64,000 nt of DNA from Pseudoxanthomonas sp. PXM01 (GCF_014851815.1 NZ_JACVAJ010000002.1:682001-746000); one strand, 5' to 3'; numbered from the stretch's first letter, positions 29,560-39,095 are shown. A program made the numbers and translations. The notes: generated by a model not told the origin, from the sequence alone.

Positions 29560-30147
29560 TCAGCGCAGCGCGGCCTGCAGGGCCTTGCGGATGATCATCG
29601 CCGCATCGTCGCCCGGTGCGGTGGCGTCGCGCGCCATCCGCGTGGCTTCGGCCGGCTTGTAGCCGAGCTGCTGCAGGGCGATGGTCGCCTCGGACTGCGG
29701 GTCGACCGGCAGCGCGGTGATGCCGCCCACGCCCGTGCCCATCAGGTCCGCCGCGCGGTCGCGCAGCTCCACCACCATGCGTTCGGCGGTCTTCTTGCCG
29801 ATACCGGGGATGCGCGTCAGCGCCGTGATGTCGCCGGCCTGCACCATGCGCGCAAACTCGTCCACGCTGGCGCCGGACAGCACGGCCAGCGCGATCTTCG
29901 CGCCGATGCCGGTGACCTTCTGCACGTCGCGGAACAGGCGGCGCTCGCCTTCGCGCAGGAAGCCGTACAGCGACACGCTGTCTTCCTTCTGCGCGTAGTG
30001 GGTGAACAGCAACACCTCGCGCCCCACGTCCGGCAGGTCGTAGAAGGTGCTCATCGGGGCTTCCAGTTCGTAGCCCACGCCGCCGACATCGATCACCAGC
30101 CAGGGCGGCGACTTGTACGCCAGGATGCCGCGCAGACGTCCGATCAT
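29560..30147 (-). CDS. ruvA: Holliday junction DNA-binding subunit RuvA
   Basis: 195 residues. An OB-fold domain ([31 protein letters not shown]) is followed by tandem helix-hairpin-helix motifs ([15 protein letters not shown] and [16 protein letters not shown]) and a small C-terminal RuvB-binding domain. RuvA tetramers hold the four-way junction and load RuvB. Its ATG overlaps the ruvC stop by 4 nt (ATGA), so translation is coupled. Confidence 0.97.
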   Translation of the reverse strand: MIGRLRGILAYKSPPWLVIDVGGVGYELEAPMSTFYDLPDVGREVLLFTHYAQKEDSVSLYGFLREGERRLFRDVQKVTGIGAKIALAVLSGASVDEFARMVQAGDITALTRIPGIGKKTAERMVVELRDRAADLMGTGVGGITALPVDPQSEATIALQQLGYKPAEATRMARDATAPGDDAAMIIRKALQAALR

Positions 30148-30665
30148 TTCCTGCTCCAGGCCAGTTGCGAACTCACGCCCAGCCGTTTGGCGGTGGCGCG
30201 TACGTGTGCGTGGGTGATGGCGACGGCCAGCGCATCGGCGGCATCGGCCTGCAACTTGCCGTGCAGGTTCAGCATGATGCCGACCATGTGCTGGATCTGG
30301 GACTTCTCGGCGCTGCCGCGGCCGACCACGGCCAGCTTCACTTCCTTGGCGGCGTACTCGTGCACCGGCAGGTCGCGCAGGACAACGGCACTGATGGCGG
30401 CGCCACGCGCCTGCCCCAGCTTCAGGGCCGAATCGGGATTGCGCGCCATGAAGACTTTTTCGATGGCCACTTCGTCCGGCTGCCAGGTCGCGATGGCCTC
30501 GGTGAGGTCGTCCAGCAGGCGGCGCAAGCGTTGCGGGAAATCATCCGCGCCCAGCAGCACCAGCGGCGCGTGGTGGACATGCGTGACCTTGCCTGCGGCA
30601 TCGACATCGATGATGCCGATGCCGGTGCGCTGCGAGCCGGGATCGATGCCGAGGATGCGGGTCAC
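30144..30665 (-). CDS. ruvC: Holliday junction endonuclease RuvC
   Basis: A 173-residue RNase H-fold resolvase. The four acidic catalytic residues are in place: Asp8 (GIDPGS), Glu69 (VAIEKVF), and Asp141 and Asp144 ([10 protein letters not shown]). It cuts junctions symmetrically after RuvAB migration. It starts 9 bp after yebC and overlaps ruvA by 4 nt. Confidence 0.97.
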   Translation of the reverse strand: MTRILGIDPGSQRTGIGIIDVDAAGKVTHVHHAPLVLLGADDFPQRLRRLLDDLTEAIATWQPDEVAIEKVFMARNPDSALKLGQARGAAISAVVLRDLPVHEYAAKEVKLAVVGRGSAEKSQIQHMVGIMLNLHGKLQADAADALAVAITHAHVRATAKRLGVSSQLAWSRK

Positions 30666-30674
30666 GGGATCGGC

Positions 30675-31406
30675 TTACGCGTACGCGTCGGCGCCCAGGT
30701 CGGCATTGGAGTAGACATCCTGGACGTCGTCCAGGTCTTCCAGCATGTCCAGCAGCTTCTTCACCTGCAGGGCGGTCTCGCCTTCCACGCTGATGTCGTT
30801 GTCGGCGCGGTAGGTGGTCTCGGCATGGTCCGGGGCCAGGCCGGCAGCCGTCATCGCATCCTTCACGGACTGGAAGGCATCCGGCGTGGTGACCACGTCG
30901 ATGGAGCCGTCGTCCGGGTAGACGACGATGTCATCGGCGCCCGCTTCGATCGCGGCTTCGGTGATCTTCTCTTCGTCCGCGCCGGGCGCGTAGCTCAGCA
31001 CGCCCAGGCGCTTGAACATGAAGGCCACCGAGCCCTCGGTGCCCATGTTGCCGCCGTGCTTGCCGAAGGCGTGGCGCACTTCGGCCACGGTGCGCACGCG
31101 GTTGTCGGTCAGGCAGTCGACGATCACGGCGACGCCGCCGGGCGCATAGCCTTCGTAGCGGATCTCCTCGAAGACCACGCCTTCCAGTTCACCGGTCGCC
31201 TTCTTGATGGCGCGCTCGATGACGTCCTTCGACATGTTGGCCGCCAGGCCCTTGTCGACGGCCACGCGCAGGCGCGGATTGTTGGCGGGCTCACCGCCAC
31301 CGGCGCGTGCCGCCACGCCGATCTCACGGATGATCTTGGTGAAGATCTTGCCCCGTTTGGCATCGGTGGCGTTCTTGCGGGCTTCGATCGACGGGCCTCT
31401 GCCCAT
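30675..31406 (-). CDS. yebC: YebC/PmpR-family protein
   Basis: 243 residues beginning [25 protein letters not shown], a variant of the family's usual opening GHSKWANIxHRKxxxDAKRGKxF. The three-domain TACO1 fold ends with an acidic tail. Family members were described as DNA-binding regulators, and recent work ties them to translation of proline-rich stretches. GGAAG lies just upstream of the ATG. It is the first gene of the yebC-ruvC-ruvA operon. The N-terminal WANI segment is replaced by GPSIEA, which is somewhat unusual. Confidence 0.93.
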   Translation of the reverse strand: MGRGPSIEARKNATDAKRGKIFTKIIREIGVAARAGGGEPANNPRLRVAVDKGLAANMSKDVIERAIKKATGELEGVVFEEIRYEGYAPGGVAVIVDCLTDNRVRTVAEVRHAFGKHGGNMGTEGSVAFMFKRLGVLSYAPGADEEKITEAAIEAGADDIVVYPDDGSIDVVTTPDAFQSVKDAMTAAGLAPDHAETTYRADNDISVEGETALQVKKLLDMLEDLDDVQDVYSNADLGADAYA

Positions 31407-31463
31407 GGGAACTTCCGGAGTGCACTGACGAGGGCGCGGATTATACGCGCCCGCACACGGACG

Positions 31464-32102
31464 TCAGTCGACGACCCGGAAGCGGCCCTCGCGCAGGAAG
31501 CAGGCCGCCTGCCGGGCCGCCTCCGCGGAGAAGACCAGGCCCGTATGGCTGGACGCCACGACGCAGTGGTCCGCCAGGCCCGGCAGCCGCGTCTCGTCCA
31601 GGCCCACCGTGCCGTCGGATTCGCCATCGAAGCGGGTGAGCAGCCGCCCGATACCCCGCGCGACATTGCCGGCCACCATGCCGACCGGCACGCGCCCATT
31701 CCAAGGCGGACAACCCGCCTGCAGCAACGCACCGCTGCGCCCCAGCACCGGTGCCGTCCAGGGCGAGCGCCCCAGGCTGCGTGCCGTGTTGCTGCCGCAC
31801 AGGGGCGAACCGAGGCATACAAGACGTTGCACGGGCAGGCCCGGCGTGCGGCGCAGCGCCTCCAGGCCGATCAGACCCCCCAGGCTGTGGCCGACCAGAT
31901 GCACCGCCGCCCCGGCCTTCAGTCGCGTCGTGAGCCCGGTGATGGCCGGTTCCGGCCCACCGAGGATGCTCGGATAACCGAACGCCTCGACTTCGAAGCC
32001 CTCCTGCCGCAGGCGGCGCGCCAGCGGCGCCAACCATGACTTCGCATTCCAGATGCCATGCACCAGCACCACGCGGGGGAGAGAGGTCGATCGTCCTGTC
32101 AT
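31464..32102 (-). CDS. Lipase-like alpha/beta hydrolase
   Basis: 213 residues. The oxyanion-hole strand VVLVHGIWN is followed by the nucleophile elbow GHSLGGLIG (Ser), a later Asp in GESDGTVGLDE, and a candidate catalytic His in SSHTGLVF. This set fits small triacylglycerol-lipase/esterase-type hydrolases (PGAP1/LipA-like). No signal peptide, so it is probably cytoplasmic. The ATG at 32102 is used; the longer frame overlaps the AraC gene and shows no coding pattern. It lies 43 bp after the AraC gene on the same strand. Confidence 0.82.
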   Translation of the reverse strand: MTGRSTSLPRVVLVHGIWNAKSWLAPLARRLRQEGFEVEAFGYPSILGGPEPAITGLTTRLKAGAAVHLVGHSLGGLIGLEALRRTPGLPVQRLVCLGSPLCGSNTARSLGRSPWTAPVLGRSGALLQAGCPPWNGRVPVGMVAGNVARGIGRLLTRFDGESDGTVGLDETRLPGLADHCVVASSHTGLVFSAEAARQAACFLREGRFRVVD

Positions 32103-32145
32103 GCGACGGAGTGTCGACGAAGCGGGATGCACTTGCCAGCCACGC

Positions 32146-32973
32146 TCAGTGCACCGCCTGCTGGCGCTTCCACTCGCGCGGCGACAGCCCACTATGCGCC
32201 TTGAAGGCGCGCGACAGCGCCGCCTCGCTGCCGTAACCCACGTCCGACGCCACCACCTTCAGCGGCTTGCCGCGCCGTAGCGCCTGCTGCGCCAGGCCCA
32301 CGCGCCAGCCCTGCAGGTACTGCCCGGGCGTCAGCCCCAGCGCTTCACGGAACGTGTTGGCGAAGACCGTGCGCGACAGCCCGGCCACGCGCGCCAGTTC
32401 CTCCAGCGTCCAGTCCTTCGCCGGCGCTTCGTGCATGGCGACGATCGCGTTGCGCAGGCGTGGGTGCGACAACCCGGCCAGCATGCCGCCCTTCACTTCG
32501 CCGGTTTCCATCAGCTGGCGCAGCACCTGGATCATCACCACCTCGAACAGGCGATTGACCAGCGCGGTGCGCCCGCAGCGCTGGGTGAAGGCCTCTTCGA
32601 ACAGCAGCGCCAGCACGTCCTGGGCGCCGTGCAGGCTGGCCAGCGGCACGCACACCACATCCGGCAGCGCGGCGCTGATCGGGTTCTGCGCACCACCCTC
32701 GAACCGCACGCTGGCGCAGGCCATGTCCGCACCCCGCTCCTCGTCACTGACGAAGCGGTGCGTCAGCGCGCGCGGATAGAGCAGCAGGCTGGGCGTATCG
32801 ATGCGCAGCGACGTCGTGCCATGGAACACCTCCAGGGGCCCGCGCTGGATCAGGTGCAGTTGGCCGACGCCGGGCTCGGCCTCCAGCGTGTTGACGCCGC
32901 ACAGCGCACCGGCATGGAACACCGCTGCGCTGACGGAAAAGCGTTCCAGCAGGACCGCAAGGCGATCGACCAT
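32146..32973 (-). CDS. AraC-family transcriptional regulator with cupin sensor
   Basis: 275 residues. The N-terminal cupin_6-type sensor (about 1-160, including [16 protein letters not shown] and [12 protein letters not shown]) precedes two helix-turn-helix motifs typical of AraC ([19 protein letters not shown] and [22 protein letters not shown], ending SPREWKRQ). GGGAG seven bases upstream supports the ATG at 32973. It is divergent from ohr with a 123-bp shared promoter region, so it most likely controls ohr and the following hydrolase and perhaps itself. Similar AraC-cupin proteins often sense small reactive organic molecules. Confidence 0.88.
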   Translation of the reverse strand: MVDRLAVLLERFSVSAAVFHAGALCGVNTLEAEPGVGQLHLIQRGPLEVFHGTTSLRIDTPSLLLYPRALTHRFVSDEERGADMACASVRFEGGAQNPISAALPDVVCVPLASLHGAQDVLALLFEEAFTQRCGRTALVNRLFEVVMIQVLRQLMETGEVKGGMLAGLSHPRLRNAIVAMHEAPAKDWTLEELARVAGLSRTVFANTFREALGLTPGQYLQGWRVGLAQQALRRGKPLKVVASDVGYGSEAALSRAFKAHSGLSPREWKRQQAVH

Positions 32974-33096
32974 GGAAGTACTCCCGATCAAGTTTTCAGG
33001 ATTCTATATCACCTTACGTACGTGGTGGCGGCGCAAAGTACACCTCACCGGACGGCCACCCGCCGGACCACCCCCCAACCCACCCAGGAAACCGCC

Positions 33097-33525
33097 ATGT
33101 CCATCGAAAAGATCCTCTACACCGCCACCGCCACCGCCTCGGGCGGCCGCGAAGGCCAGGCCACCTCGTCCGACGGCGTGCTCGACGTCAAGCTGTCCAC
33201 CCCGCGCGAGCTGGGCGGCGCCGGCGGCGACGGCACCAACCCGGAACAGCTGTTCGCGGCCGGCTGGTCGGCCTGCTTCCTGGGCGCGCTGAAGTTCGTC
33301 GCCGGCAAGCAGAAGGTCGCCCTGCCTTCGACCACCACCGTCACCGGCAAGGTCGGCATCGGCCAGATTCCCACCGGTTTCGGCATCCAGGCCGAACTGA
33401 CCATCGTCGCCCCCGGCGTGGACCGCGTGCAGCTGCAGGCCCTGGTCGACGCCGCCCACATCGTCTGCCCGTACTCCAACGCCACGCGCGGCAACATCGA
33501 CGTGACGCTGGTGCTCGCCGACTGA
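33097..33525 (+). CDS. ohr: Organic hydroperoxide resistance protein Ohr
   Basis: A 142-residue thiol peroxidase of the OsmC/Ohr family that reduces organic and fatty-acid hydroperoxides using lipoylated proteins. The reactive Cys60 (AAGWSACF) and resolving Cys124 ([13 protein letters not shown]) sit at the canonical positions, and [11 protein letters not shown] is the family signature. AGGAA at 33086-33090 sets the start. No MarR-type OhrR gene lies next to it, as is usual in xanthomonads; instead the divergent neighbour is an AraC-type regulator. It is followed by the secreted hydrolase. Confidence 0.94.
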   Translation: MSIEKILYTATATASGGREGQATSSDGVLDVKLSTPRELGGAGGDGTNPEQLFAAGWSACFLGALKFVAGKQKVALPSTTTVTGKVGIGQIPTGFGIQAELTIVAPGVDRVQLQALVDAAHIVCPYSNATRGNIDVTLVLAD

Positions 33526-33570
33526 TCCCCCTTCCTTCCTGACCCACCACCTTTCGCAGGAACCGACACC

Positions 33571-34512
33571 ATGAACGTCTTCACCCGTACCCTCGCCGTC
33601 ACCCTGCTGGCCGTCGCCACCCAGGCCAGCCTCTCCGCCCACGCGACACCGGCCACGGCGCCCGTCGCCGTCGAGCGCACCGCCAGCACCCTCACCACTG
33701 CCGACGGCGTGCAGCTGTACTACAAGGACTGGGGCCCGAAGAACGGCCCGGTCGTCACCTTCAGCCACGGTTGGCCGCTGTCGTCGGACAGCTGGGAATC
33801 GCAGATGATCTTCCTGGCCTCCAAGGGCTACCGCGTGGTCGCGCACGATCGCCGCGGCCATGGCCGCTCCAGCCAGCCGTGGGACGGCAACGACATGGAC
33901 CACTACGCCGACGACCTGGCCACCGTGATCAACACGCTGGACCTGAAGGACGTCACCCTGGTCGGCTTCTCCACCGGCGGCGGCGAAGTGGCCCGCTACA
34001 TCGGCCGCCATGGCACCAGCCGGGTGAAGAAGGCCGTACTGATCAGCGCCGTGCCGCCGCTGATGCTGAAGACCGCCGACAACCCGGGCGGCCTGCCGAT
34101 CGAAGTGTTCGACGGCATCCGCAAGGGCTCGCTGGACAACCGCGCGCAGCTCTACAAGGACATCGCCTCGGGCCCGTTCTACGGCTTCAACCGTCCGGGC
34201 GCGAAGGTCTCGCAGGGTCTGATCGACAGCTGGTGGGCGCAGGGCATGCAGGGCGGCCACAAGAACACGTACGACTCGATCGCCGCGTTCTCGGCCACCG
34301 ACTTCCGCGCCGACCTGAAGAAGTTCGACATCCCCACCCTGGTCATCCACGGCGACGACGACCAGATCGTCCCCATCGACGCCGCCGGCAAAGCCTCCGC
34401 CGCGCAGATCAAGAACGCCAAGCTGATCGTCTACCCCGGCGCCCCACACGGCCTGACCGACACCCACAAGGACCGCGTCAACCAGGACCTGCTCGACTTC
34501 CTGCAGAAGTAA
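33571..34512 (+). CDS. Secreted alpha/beta hydrolase, chloroperoxidase/arylesterase type
   Basis: 313 residues with a signal peptide (about 1-25, SLSAHATP). The catalytic triad is clear: Ser134 in [10 protein letters not shown], Asp in [10 protein letters not shown] and His in [24 protein letters not shown] and [19 protein letters not shown] mark the non-heme haloperoxidase/perhydrolase subgroup. Such enzymes act as esterases and may form peracids. It is 45 bp after ohr in the same direction, so both answer the same signal, perhaps organic peroxides or chlorinated oxidants. A periplasmic location is inferred from the signal peptide. Confidence 0.9.
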   Translation: MNVFTRTLAVTLLAVATQASLSAHATPATAPVAVERTASTLTTADGVQLYYKDWGPKNGPVVTFSHGWPLSSDSWESQMIFLASKGYRVVAHDRRGHGRSSQPWDGNDMDHYADDLATVINTLDLKDVTLVGFSTGGGEVARYIGRHGTSRVKKAVLISAVPPLMLKTADNPGGLPIEVFDGIRKGSLDNRAQLYKDIASGPFYGFNRPGAKVSQGLIDSWWAQGMQGGHKNTYDSIAAFSATDFRADLKKFDIPTLVIHGDDDQIVPIDAAGKASAAQIKNAKLIVYPGAPHGLTDTHKDRVNQDLLDFLQK

Positions 34513-34532
34513 GCACAGCACCACAAACAGCA

Positions 34533-34560
34533 ACGGCCGCTTACGCGGCCGTTTGCTTTT
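34533..34560 (+). terminator. Rho-independent terminator of ohr-hydrolase
   Basis: A perfect 8-bp stem, ACGGCCGC / GCGGCCGT (34533-34540 with 34545-34552), has a TTAC loop and is followed by TTGCTTTT. It starts 20 bp after the stop codon. Confidence 0.88.
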
Positions 34561-34607
34561 GCTCTCCCCCACCCCGATGCGCCAGCGAGCCCACCAGACC
34601 CGGAGGG

Positions 34608-34752
34608 CGGCGGACAAGGATGTCCGCCGTTTTCCGCCTCGCCAGGAAGGCGAGTCGGAAAATCCCGATAGCACCCAGATCATGGGATTGCTTCGTCGGG
34701 GAAGACGCTTTCTTTTGGTGACTTTTCTTTGCGTCAACAAAGAAAAGTTACC
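34608..34752. repeat. Three-hairpin intergenic repeat element (REP/BIME-like)
   Basis: Three inverted repeats stand in a row. First, CGGCGGACA / TGTCCGCCG, 9 bp perfect (34608-34616 with 34621-34629). Second, a 14-bp stem with one mismatch, TTTTCCG..CTCGCC / GGCGAG..CGGAAAA (34630-34643 with 34649-34662). Third, a 15-bp stem with one mismatch, GGTGACTTTTCTTTG / CAAAGAAAAGTTACC (34717-34731 with 34738-34752). The block is A/T-richer than the genes around it and contains no reading frame worth calling. From memory, similar CTTTTCTTTG-type palindromes recur between genes of Xanthomonadaceae; only this copy is visible here. Confidence 0.7.
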
Positions 34753-34785
34753 CGCACGCCGAAGGCGAGCGGAACGCTTTGCAGG

Positions 34786-35304
34786 TCAGCCGGTGGAAGC
34801 ATCCCGCCGCAGGATGAACTCATCGTCTAGCGTCCTGCCGACCGCGAACTTGTACCCCCCGACGCGCGAAAACCCCTGCCGCTCATAGAACCGCTGCGCG
34901 CCGAAGTTCTCCGACCACACCCCGATCCACAACGTCCGCGGCCCGTCCTTCAACAACCACTGCTCGACTTCGGCGAACAGCTTGCCGCCCCACCCGCCGT
35001 TCTGGTGCGAAGCCAGCACATACAGCCGCTTCAACTCGCCATCGCGCTTCACCACCTCAGCGTGCGGCAACCCGCACGGCCCGGCGGCCGCGTGCCCCAC
35101 GGCCACGCCATCGTCTTCCAGCAGCCAGACCGCGTACTCAGGATGCGCAAGGATGACGCGCTGCTTGTCGACGTCATAGGCATCGGCGAGGAACGCCGCC
35201 AGATCCTCGGCCGGATACAGATGGCCGAAGGTCTCGGTGAACGTGCGCGACGCCAGATCCGACAGGACCATGGCGTCATCGACGGTGGCACGACGGATCC
35301 GCAC
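34786..35304 (-). CDS. GNAT-family N-acetyltransferase
   Basis: 172 residues of GNAT fold. The N-terminal strand and helices (IRRATVDDAMVLSDLA, FTETFG) precede the acetyl-CoA site ELKRLYVLASHQNGGWGGKL, a variant of the R/Q-x-x-G-x-G/A loop, and the C-terminal FYERQGFSRVGGYKF. Substrate unknown. The start is a GTG only 2 bases after the stop of the acidic-tail gene, so translation is coupled. The 5' part of the gene lies at the aspS end and its 3' side meets the hairpin repeat element. Confidence 0.87.
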   Translation of the reverse strand: MRIRRATVDDAMVLSDLASRTFTETFGHLYPAEDLAAFLADAYDVDKQRVILAHPEYAVWLLEDDGVAVGHAAAGPCGLPHAEVVKRDGELKRLYVLASHQNGGWGGKLFAEVEQWLLKDGPRTLWIGVWSENFGAQRFYERQGFSRVGGYKFAVGRTLDDEFILRRDASTG

Positions 35305-35306
35305 GC

Positions 35307-35621
35307 TTACGCGTCCTCTTCTTCCTCTTCTTCCTCTTCCTCTTCTTCCTCTTCGTCCGCCTCGTCTTCCTCGTCAGCGTCCTCGTCTTCTTCCTCTTCG
35401 TACTCTTCTTCGTCTTCTTCTTCGTAATCGTCTTCGCCGAAGTCCTCACCGTCCCAGCGGCCCTGGCCATCCGGCACGAAGGTCACCGCCATCGCCGCCG
35501 GCGACGTGCCGACGCGCACCAGCCAGCCACCGAACACGCGCGCGCGCTCCGTCACCAGCGCCGCATCGGCGCCTTCATTGCCCAGGCGTTCCCACTCCAG
35601 CGAAAAAGCAACTTCCGTCAT
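35307..35621 (-). CDS. Small protein with a poly-glutamate tail
   Basis: 104 residues. A neutral N-terminal half (about 1-55, VAFSLEWERLGN to VTFVPDGQGRW) looks like a short beta domain. The C-terminal half (about 56-104) is almost pure Glu/Asp with a few Tyr and Ala, ending in a run of Glu. The mimicry of nucleic acid charge suggests binding of a basic partner or divalent metal, but no function is known to me. The DNA is a purine/pyrimidine-biased GAA/GAG repeat (visible as TCT/TTC on the plus strand, about 35310-35430), prone to slippage. It is 17 bp downstream of aspS and coupled to the GNAT gene. Confidence 0.78.
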   Translation of the reverse strand: MTEVAFSLEWERLGNEGADAALVTERARVFGGWLVRVGTSPAAMAVTFVPDGQGRWDGEDFGEDDYEEEDEEEYEEEEDEDADEEDEADEEEEEEEEEEEEEDA

Positions 35622-35638
35622 TTCTTGAGTTCTCTCGA

Positions 35639-37390
35639 TCAGTCTTTCTTAGGACGAACCTGGATGTGCACTTCCGCCAGCTGCTCATCCGGGATGGGAG
35701 AGGGTGCACCGGTCATCAGGCATTGCGCGCTGGTGGTCTTGGGGAACGGGATGACGTCGCGGATCGATTCCGTTCCCGCCATCAGCGCGGCGATGCGGTC
35801 GATGCCGAACGCGATGCCGCCGTGCGGCGGCGCGCCGAAGCGCAACGCGTCCAGCAGGAAGCCGAACTTGGCTTCCGCTTCCTCGGCGCCGATACCGAGA
35901 AGCTCGAACACCGTGCTCTGCATCTCGGGGCGGTGGATGCGGATCGAACCGCCGCCGATCTCGTTGCCGTTCAGCACCATGTCGTAACCGCGGGACACGG
36001 CCGTCTTCGCGTTCGCGCGCAGGTCGGCGATGTCGTCCACCGCCGGCGCGGTGAAGGGGTGATGCAGGGCGACGTAGCGCTGCGCTTCGTCGTCGTACTC
36101 GAACATCGGGAAATCGGTGACCCACAACGGCGTCCAGCCGTCCTGCACCAGACCGAAGTCCTTGCCGGCCTTGAGGCGCAGCGCGCCCATGAAGTCGGAG
36201 ACCTTGTTGTAGCCGCCGGCACCGAAGAACACGATGTCGCCATTGCCGGCGCCGACGTGCTTGACCAGCGCCGCGAACGCGTCCTCGGCGAAGAACTTCT
36301 GGATCGGCGAGCTGACCGCGCCGGCGTCGTCGATCTTGATGTAGGCCAGGCCCTTGGCGCCGTACTTGGCGGCATGCGCGGCGTACTCGTCGATCTGCTT
36401 GCGGCTCAGCGAGGCGCCGCCCGGAATGCGCAGCGCGGCGACGCGGCCGTCCGGATCATTGGCGGCGCCGGTGAACACGGCGAACTCGCTGGACTTCACC
36501 AGTTCGGCCACGTCGACCAGTTCCAGCGTGATGCGGAGGTCCGGCTTGTCCGAGCCGTAACGGCGCATCGCCTCGGCCCAGGTCATGCGCGGGAACGGGT
36601 TGGCCAGTTCCACGTCCATCACTTCCTTGAAGATGTCGCGGATCATGCCTTCGACGGCGTCCTGCACGTCGCGCTCGCGCACGAAGGCGAACTCCATGTC
36701 GAGCTGGGTGAACTCGAGCTGGCGGTCGGCGCGGAGCGCTTCGTCGCGGAAGCAGCGCGCGATCTGGTAGTAGCGGTCGAAGCCGGCCACCATCAGGATC
36801 TGCTTGAACAGCTGCGGCGACTGCGGCAGCGCGTAGAACTCGCCGGGATGCATGCGCGCCGGCACCAGGAAGTCGCGCGCGCCTTCCGGCGTGGCCTTGG
36901 TCAGGATCGGCGTCTCGATGTCCTGGAAGCCGCGTGCGTCCAGCCAGCGGCGCAGCGCCTGCACCAGGCGGATGCGGGTGCGCTGCTTGCGCTGCATGTC
37001 GGGGCTGCGCAGGTCCAGATAGCGGTACTTCAGGCGAACGTCTTCGCCCGGGTTCTCGTGGTGGTGGAACGGCAGCGGCTCGGCCTTGTTGAGCACCGTG
37101 ATGCCCGTGGCGATCACCTCCACCTGGCCGGTGCGGATCTTGGTATTGACGGCCTCACGCGCACGCACGACACCCTCGACCTGCAGCACGTCCTCGTACC
37201 CCAGCGACGCGGCGACCTTGAAGACCTCGGCATTGGACGGATCCACCGTCACCTGCACGATTCCTTCGTGGTCACGCAGGTCGATGAAGCAGACGCCGCC
37301 GAGGTTGCGGGCGACGTCGGTCCAGCCGCACAGGGTCACGGTCTGGCCGATCATGGCCTCGTCGACGAGGCCGCAGAAATGGGTACGCAT
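35639..37390 (-). CDS. aspS: Aspartyl-tRNA synthetase
   Basis: A 583-residue class II synthetase of bacterial type. An N-terminal OB anticodon-binding domain ([22 protein letters not shown]) comes first, then the catalytic core with motif 2 ([18 protein letters not shown]) and motif 3 ([14 protein letters not shown]), with the bacterial GAD insertion between (about 285-415). Leu30 in the OB loop matches the E. coli discriminating enzyme, so it is expected to charge tRNA-Asp only; that inference is mild. TGGAG lies just before the ATG. It heads the group aspS, acidic-tail gene, GNAT gene. Confidence 0.97.
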   Translation of the reverse strand: MRTHFCGLVDEAMIGQTVTLCGWTDVARNLGGVCFIDLRDHEGIVQVTVDPSNAEVFKVAASLGYEDVLQVEGVVRAREAVNTKIRTGQVEVIATGITVLNKAEPLPFHHHENPGEDVRLKYRYLDLRSPDMQRKQRTRIRLVQALRRWLDARGFQDIETPILTKATPEGARDFLVPARMHPGEFYALPQSPQLFKQILMVAGFDRYYQIARCFRDEALRADRQLEFTQLDMEFAFVRERDVQDAVEGMIRDIFKEVMDVELANPFPRMTWAEAMRRYGSDKPDLRITLELVDVAELVKSSEFAVFTGAANDPDGRVAALRIPGGASLSRKQIDEYAAHAAKYGAKGLAYIKIDDAGAVSSPIQKFFAEDAFAALVKHVGAGNGDIVFFGAGGYNKVSDFMGALRLKAGKDFGLVQDGWTPLWVTDFPMFEYDDEAQRYVALHHPFTAPAVDDIADLRANAKTAVSRGYDMVLNGNEIGGGSIRIHRPEMQSTVFELLGIGAEEAEAKFGFLLDALRFGAPPHGGIAFGIDRIAALMAGTESIRDVIPFPKTTSAQCLMTGAPSPIPDEQLAEVHIQVRPKKD

Positions 37391-37541
37391 GGGAACTCCA
37401 GGGGGTCATCCGGCATCGCCGGAAGGGGATGCGACGGCCAGCGGCCGTCCTAGCCGGCTAGTTTACCCGGTCCCCCGGCCCGCCTCCGCTCCGGATTAAC
37501 ATTCCCGGCGTATGCTGGCGCCTCCCCAGGAGGGTGCCGCC

Positions 37542-38462
37542 ATGAAGAAGCCGCTGTTGCAGTCCGTTCTCGTACTGTTGCTGGCCCTGGCGGCCGGCAG
37601 TGCTACCGCCCAGATCGCGCCCAAGGCCTATGCCCCGGAGAACCTGCGCACGCTGTCGGTGCAGGACCAGACCCGGGTGATCAGCCTGGAGTACTCGGAA
37701 CAGTCCCGCGGCCGCCGCATCCCGGACGACCAGTTGCGGTTCTATCTGGACCAGGTCAACCGCTCCAACTGGACCTTCGGCCGCATCAAGCAGGACATCG
37801 CCCAGTCGCTCGGGGGCAACAACGGCGGCTGGAACCCGAACCCGCCACCGTCCGGCGGTCAGGTCACCTGCGAAAGCAAGGACAACCGCCGCCGCGAATG
37901 CCAGACCGGCTTCCGCCGCAACGCGGTGCTGGTGCAGAACCTGTCCGGCACGCGCTGCGTCGAAGGCCAGAACTGGGGCAGTGGCAATGGCACCGTCTGG
38001 GTCGATCGAGGCTGCCGCGGCCGGTTCGCCGAAGGCAACACCGGCGGCGACTGGGGCGGCAACGGCGGCGTGGTGAAGTGCGAGAGCGCGAACGGCGCCT
38101 ACCGCGAGTGCCGCACCAGCTTCCGCGGCCGCGCTGTCATCCAGCGGAACCTGTCCTCGACCCGCTGCACGGAGAACCAGAACTGGGGCCAGCGCCAGGG
38201 CATGGTCTGGGTGCGCAGCGGTTGCCGCGCCGAGTTCCGCGATTCGGGCACCGGCTGGGGGGGCGGCAACAGCGACTACAGCGTCACCTGCAGCAGCGAC
38301 GACAACCGCCGCAGGACCTGCGCCTACGATGCCCGCCAGGGCCGGCCGATCCTGTTGCAGCAGCTGTCCAACAACAGCTGCCGGGAAGGCTACAGCTGGG
38401 GCTACGCCGGCAACCAGGTGTGGGTGGACCGTGGCTGCCGCGGCCGCTTCGGGCCGCGCTGA
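37542..38462 (+). CDS. Secreted protein with three DUF3011 repeats
   Basis: 306 residues with a signal peptide (about 1-23, GSATAQ). An N-terminal helical region (about 28-90) is followed by three tandem DUF3011 domains of about 55-60 residues starting near 107, 173 and 245. Each has a Cys pair pattern (VTCES..RRREC, RCVEGQNWG, VWVDRGCRGRF) that would form two disulfides. Gly/Asn/Pro linkers separate them. DUF3011 proteins are exported and of unknown function, and such repeat architecture suggests binding at the cell surface. AGGAGGG at 37528-37534 fixes the ATG at 37542. It is divergent from aspS and convergent with the next gene. Confidence 0.88.
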   Translation: MKKPLLQSVLVLLLALAAGSATAQIAPKAYAPENLRTLSVQDQTRVISLEYSEQSRGRRIPDDQLRFYLDQVNRSNWTFGRIKQDIAQSLGGNNGGWNPNPPPSGGQVTCESKDNRRRECQTGFRRNAVLVQNLSGTRCVEGQNWGSGNGTVWVDRGCRGRFAEGNTGGDWGGNGGVVKCESANGAYRECRTSFRGRAVIQRNLSSTRCTENQNWGQRQGMVWVRSGCRAEFRDSGTGWGGGNSDYSVTCSSDDNRRRTCAYDARQGRPILLQQLSNNSCREGYSWGYAGNQVWVDRGCRGRFGPR

Positions 38463-38471
38463 CGCCTGGGC

Positions 38472-39095
38472 TCAGCCCTCGACTTCGGCGCCCCACGGCG
38501 CCGGCGGCAACGCGACCGGCGCGGTGAGATCGAACTCCACCCGGAACAACCGGCCGTTGGGGCGACTCAACTCGTAGACGAAGGTTTTCGCCGGCACCAG
38601 CTCCATCGCCCAGGTGTTCGTCACCGAGGCCGCCAACCCTTCCCGCTCGAACATCGCGATGGATTCGGCGTCCACAGGGAATGCCTGGCGCTGCGGCGTT
38701 CCCGCCACCGCCGTGTCGCCGCCGTACATCGTCACCGGATCCGGGCTGCCGTCTTCATGGCGATGGTCGTGCTTGAGCCGCAAGCCGTTCGCCGTGCGCG
38801 TGAGCACCCAGGTGCGCGAATGATCGTCGCCCACATGGAAGGGCACGCGGATCTCCTGCGTGGACGCATCGCAGCCGCGCACGTGCATGACCAGCGTCTT
38901 GCCTTCGAACGGATCGGGTGTCGTGGAGGCGGGCTGGTTCGCCGTGATGCGGCCAGCGTAGGCCTTTCCGCAATGCGCGGCCAGGGATGCGAGGAACGCA
39001 TCCGACGGCGGCGGCGCCTCCTTGCCCTGCACCGATGCTGCTGCGCTCAAAGCCAGCAATGCATATCCACCTTTCATCCACACGGTCCGCTTCAT
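38472..39095 (-). CDS. Secreted protein of unknown function
   Basis: 207 residues with a signal peptide (about 1-24, LSAAASVQGKE). The mature part has two Cys (AAHCGKAY and VRGCDAST), which may pair, and a conserved-looking middle with RVPFHVGDDHSRTWVLTRTANGLRLKHDHRHEDG, so His/Asp-rich and possibly metal binding. The C-terminal strand FRVEFDLTAP suggests a beta-sandwich or lipocalin-like fold. I do not recognise the family. It ends 9 bp from the convergent DUF3011 gene. Confidence 0.75.
   Translation of the reverse strand: MKRTVWMKGGYALLALSAAASVQGKEAPPPSDAFLASLAAHCGKAYAGRITANQPASTTPDPFEGKTLVMHVRGCDASTQEIRVPFHVGDDHSRTWVLTRTANGLRLKHDHRHEDGSPDPVTMYGGDTAVAGTPQRQAFPVDAESIAMFEREGLAASVTNTWAMELVPAKTFVYELSRPNGRLFRVEFDLTAPVALPPAPWGAEVEG

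Noticed and set aside
35310..35430. Possible CRISPR-like or satellite repeat array
   Set aside because: It is a simple GAA/GAG codon repeat within a coding region, without spacers or palindromic repeats.
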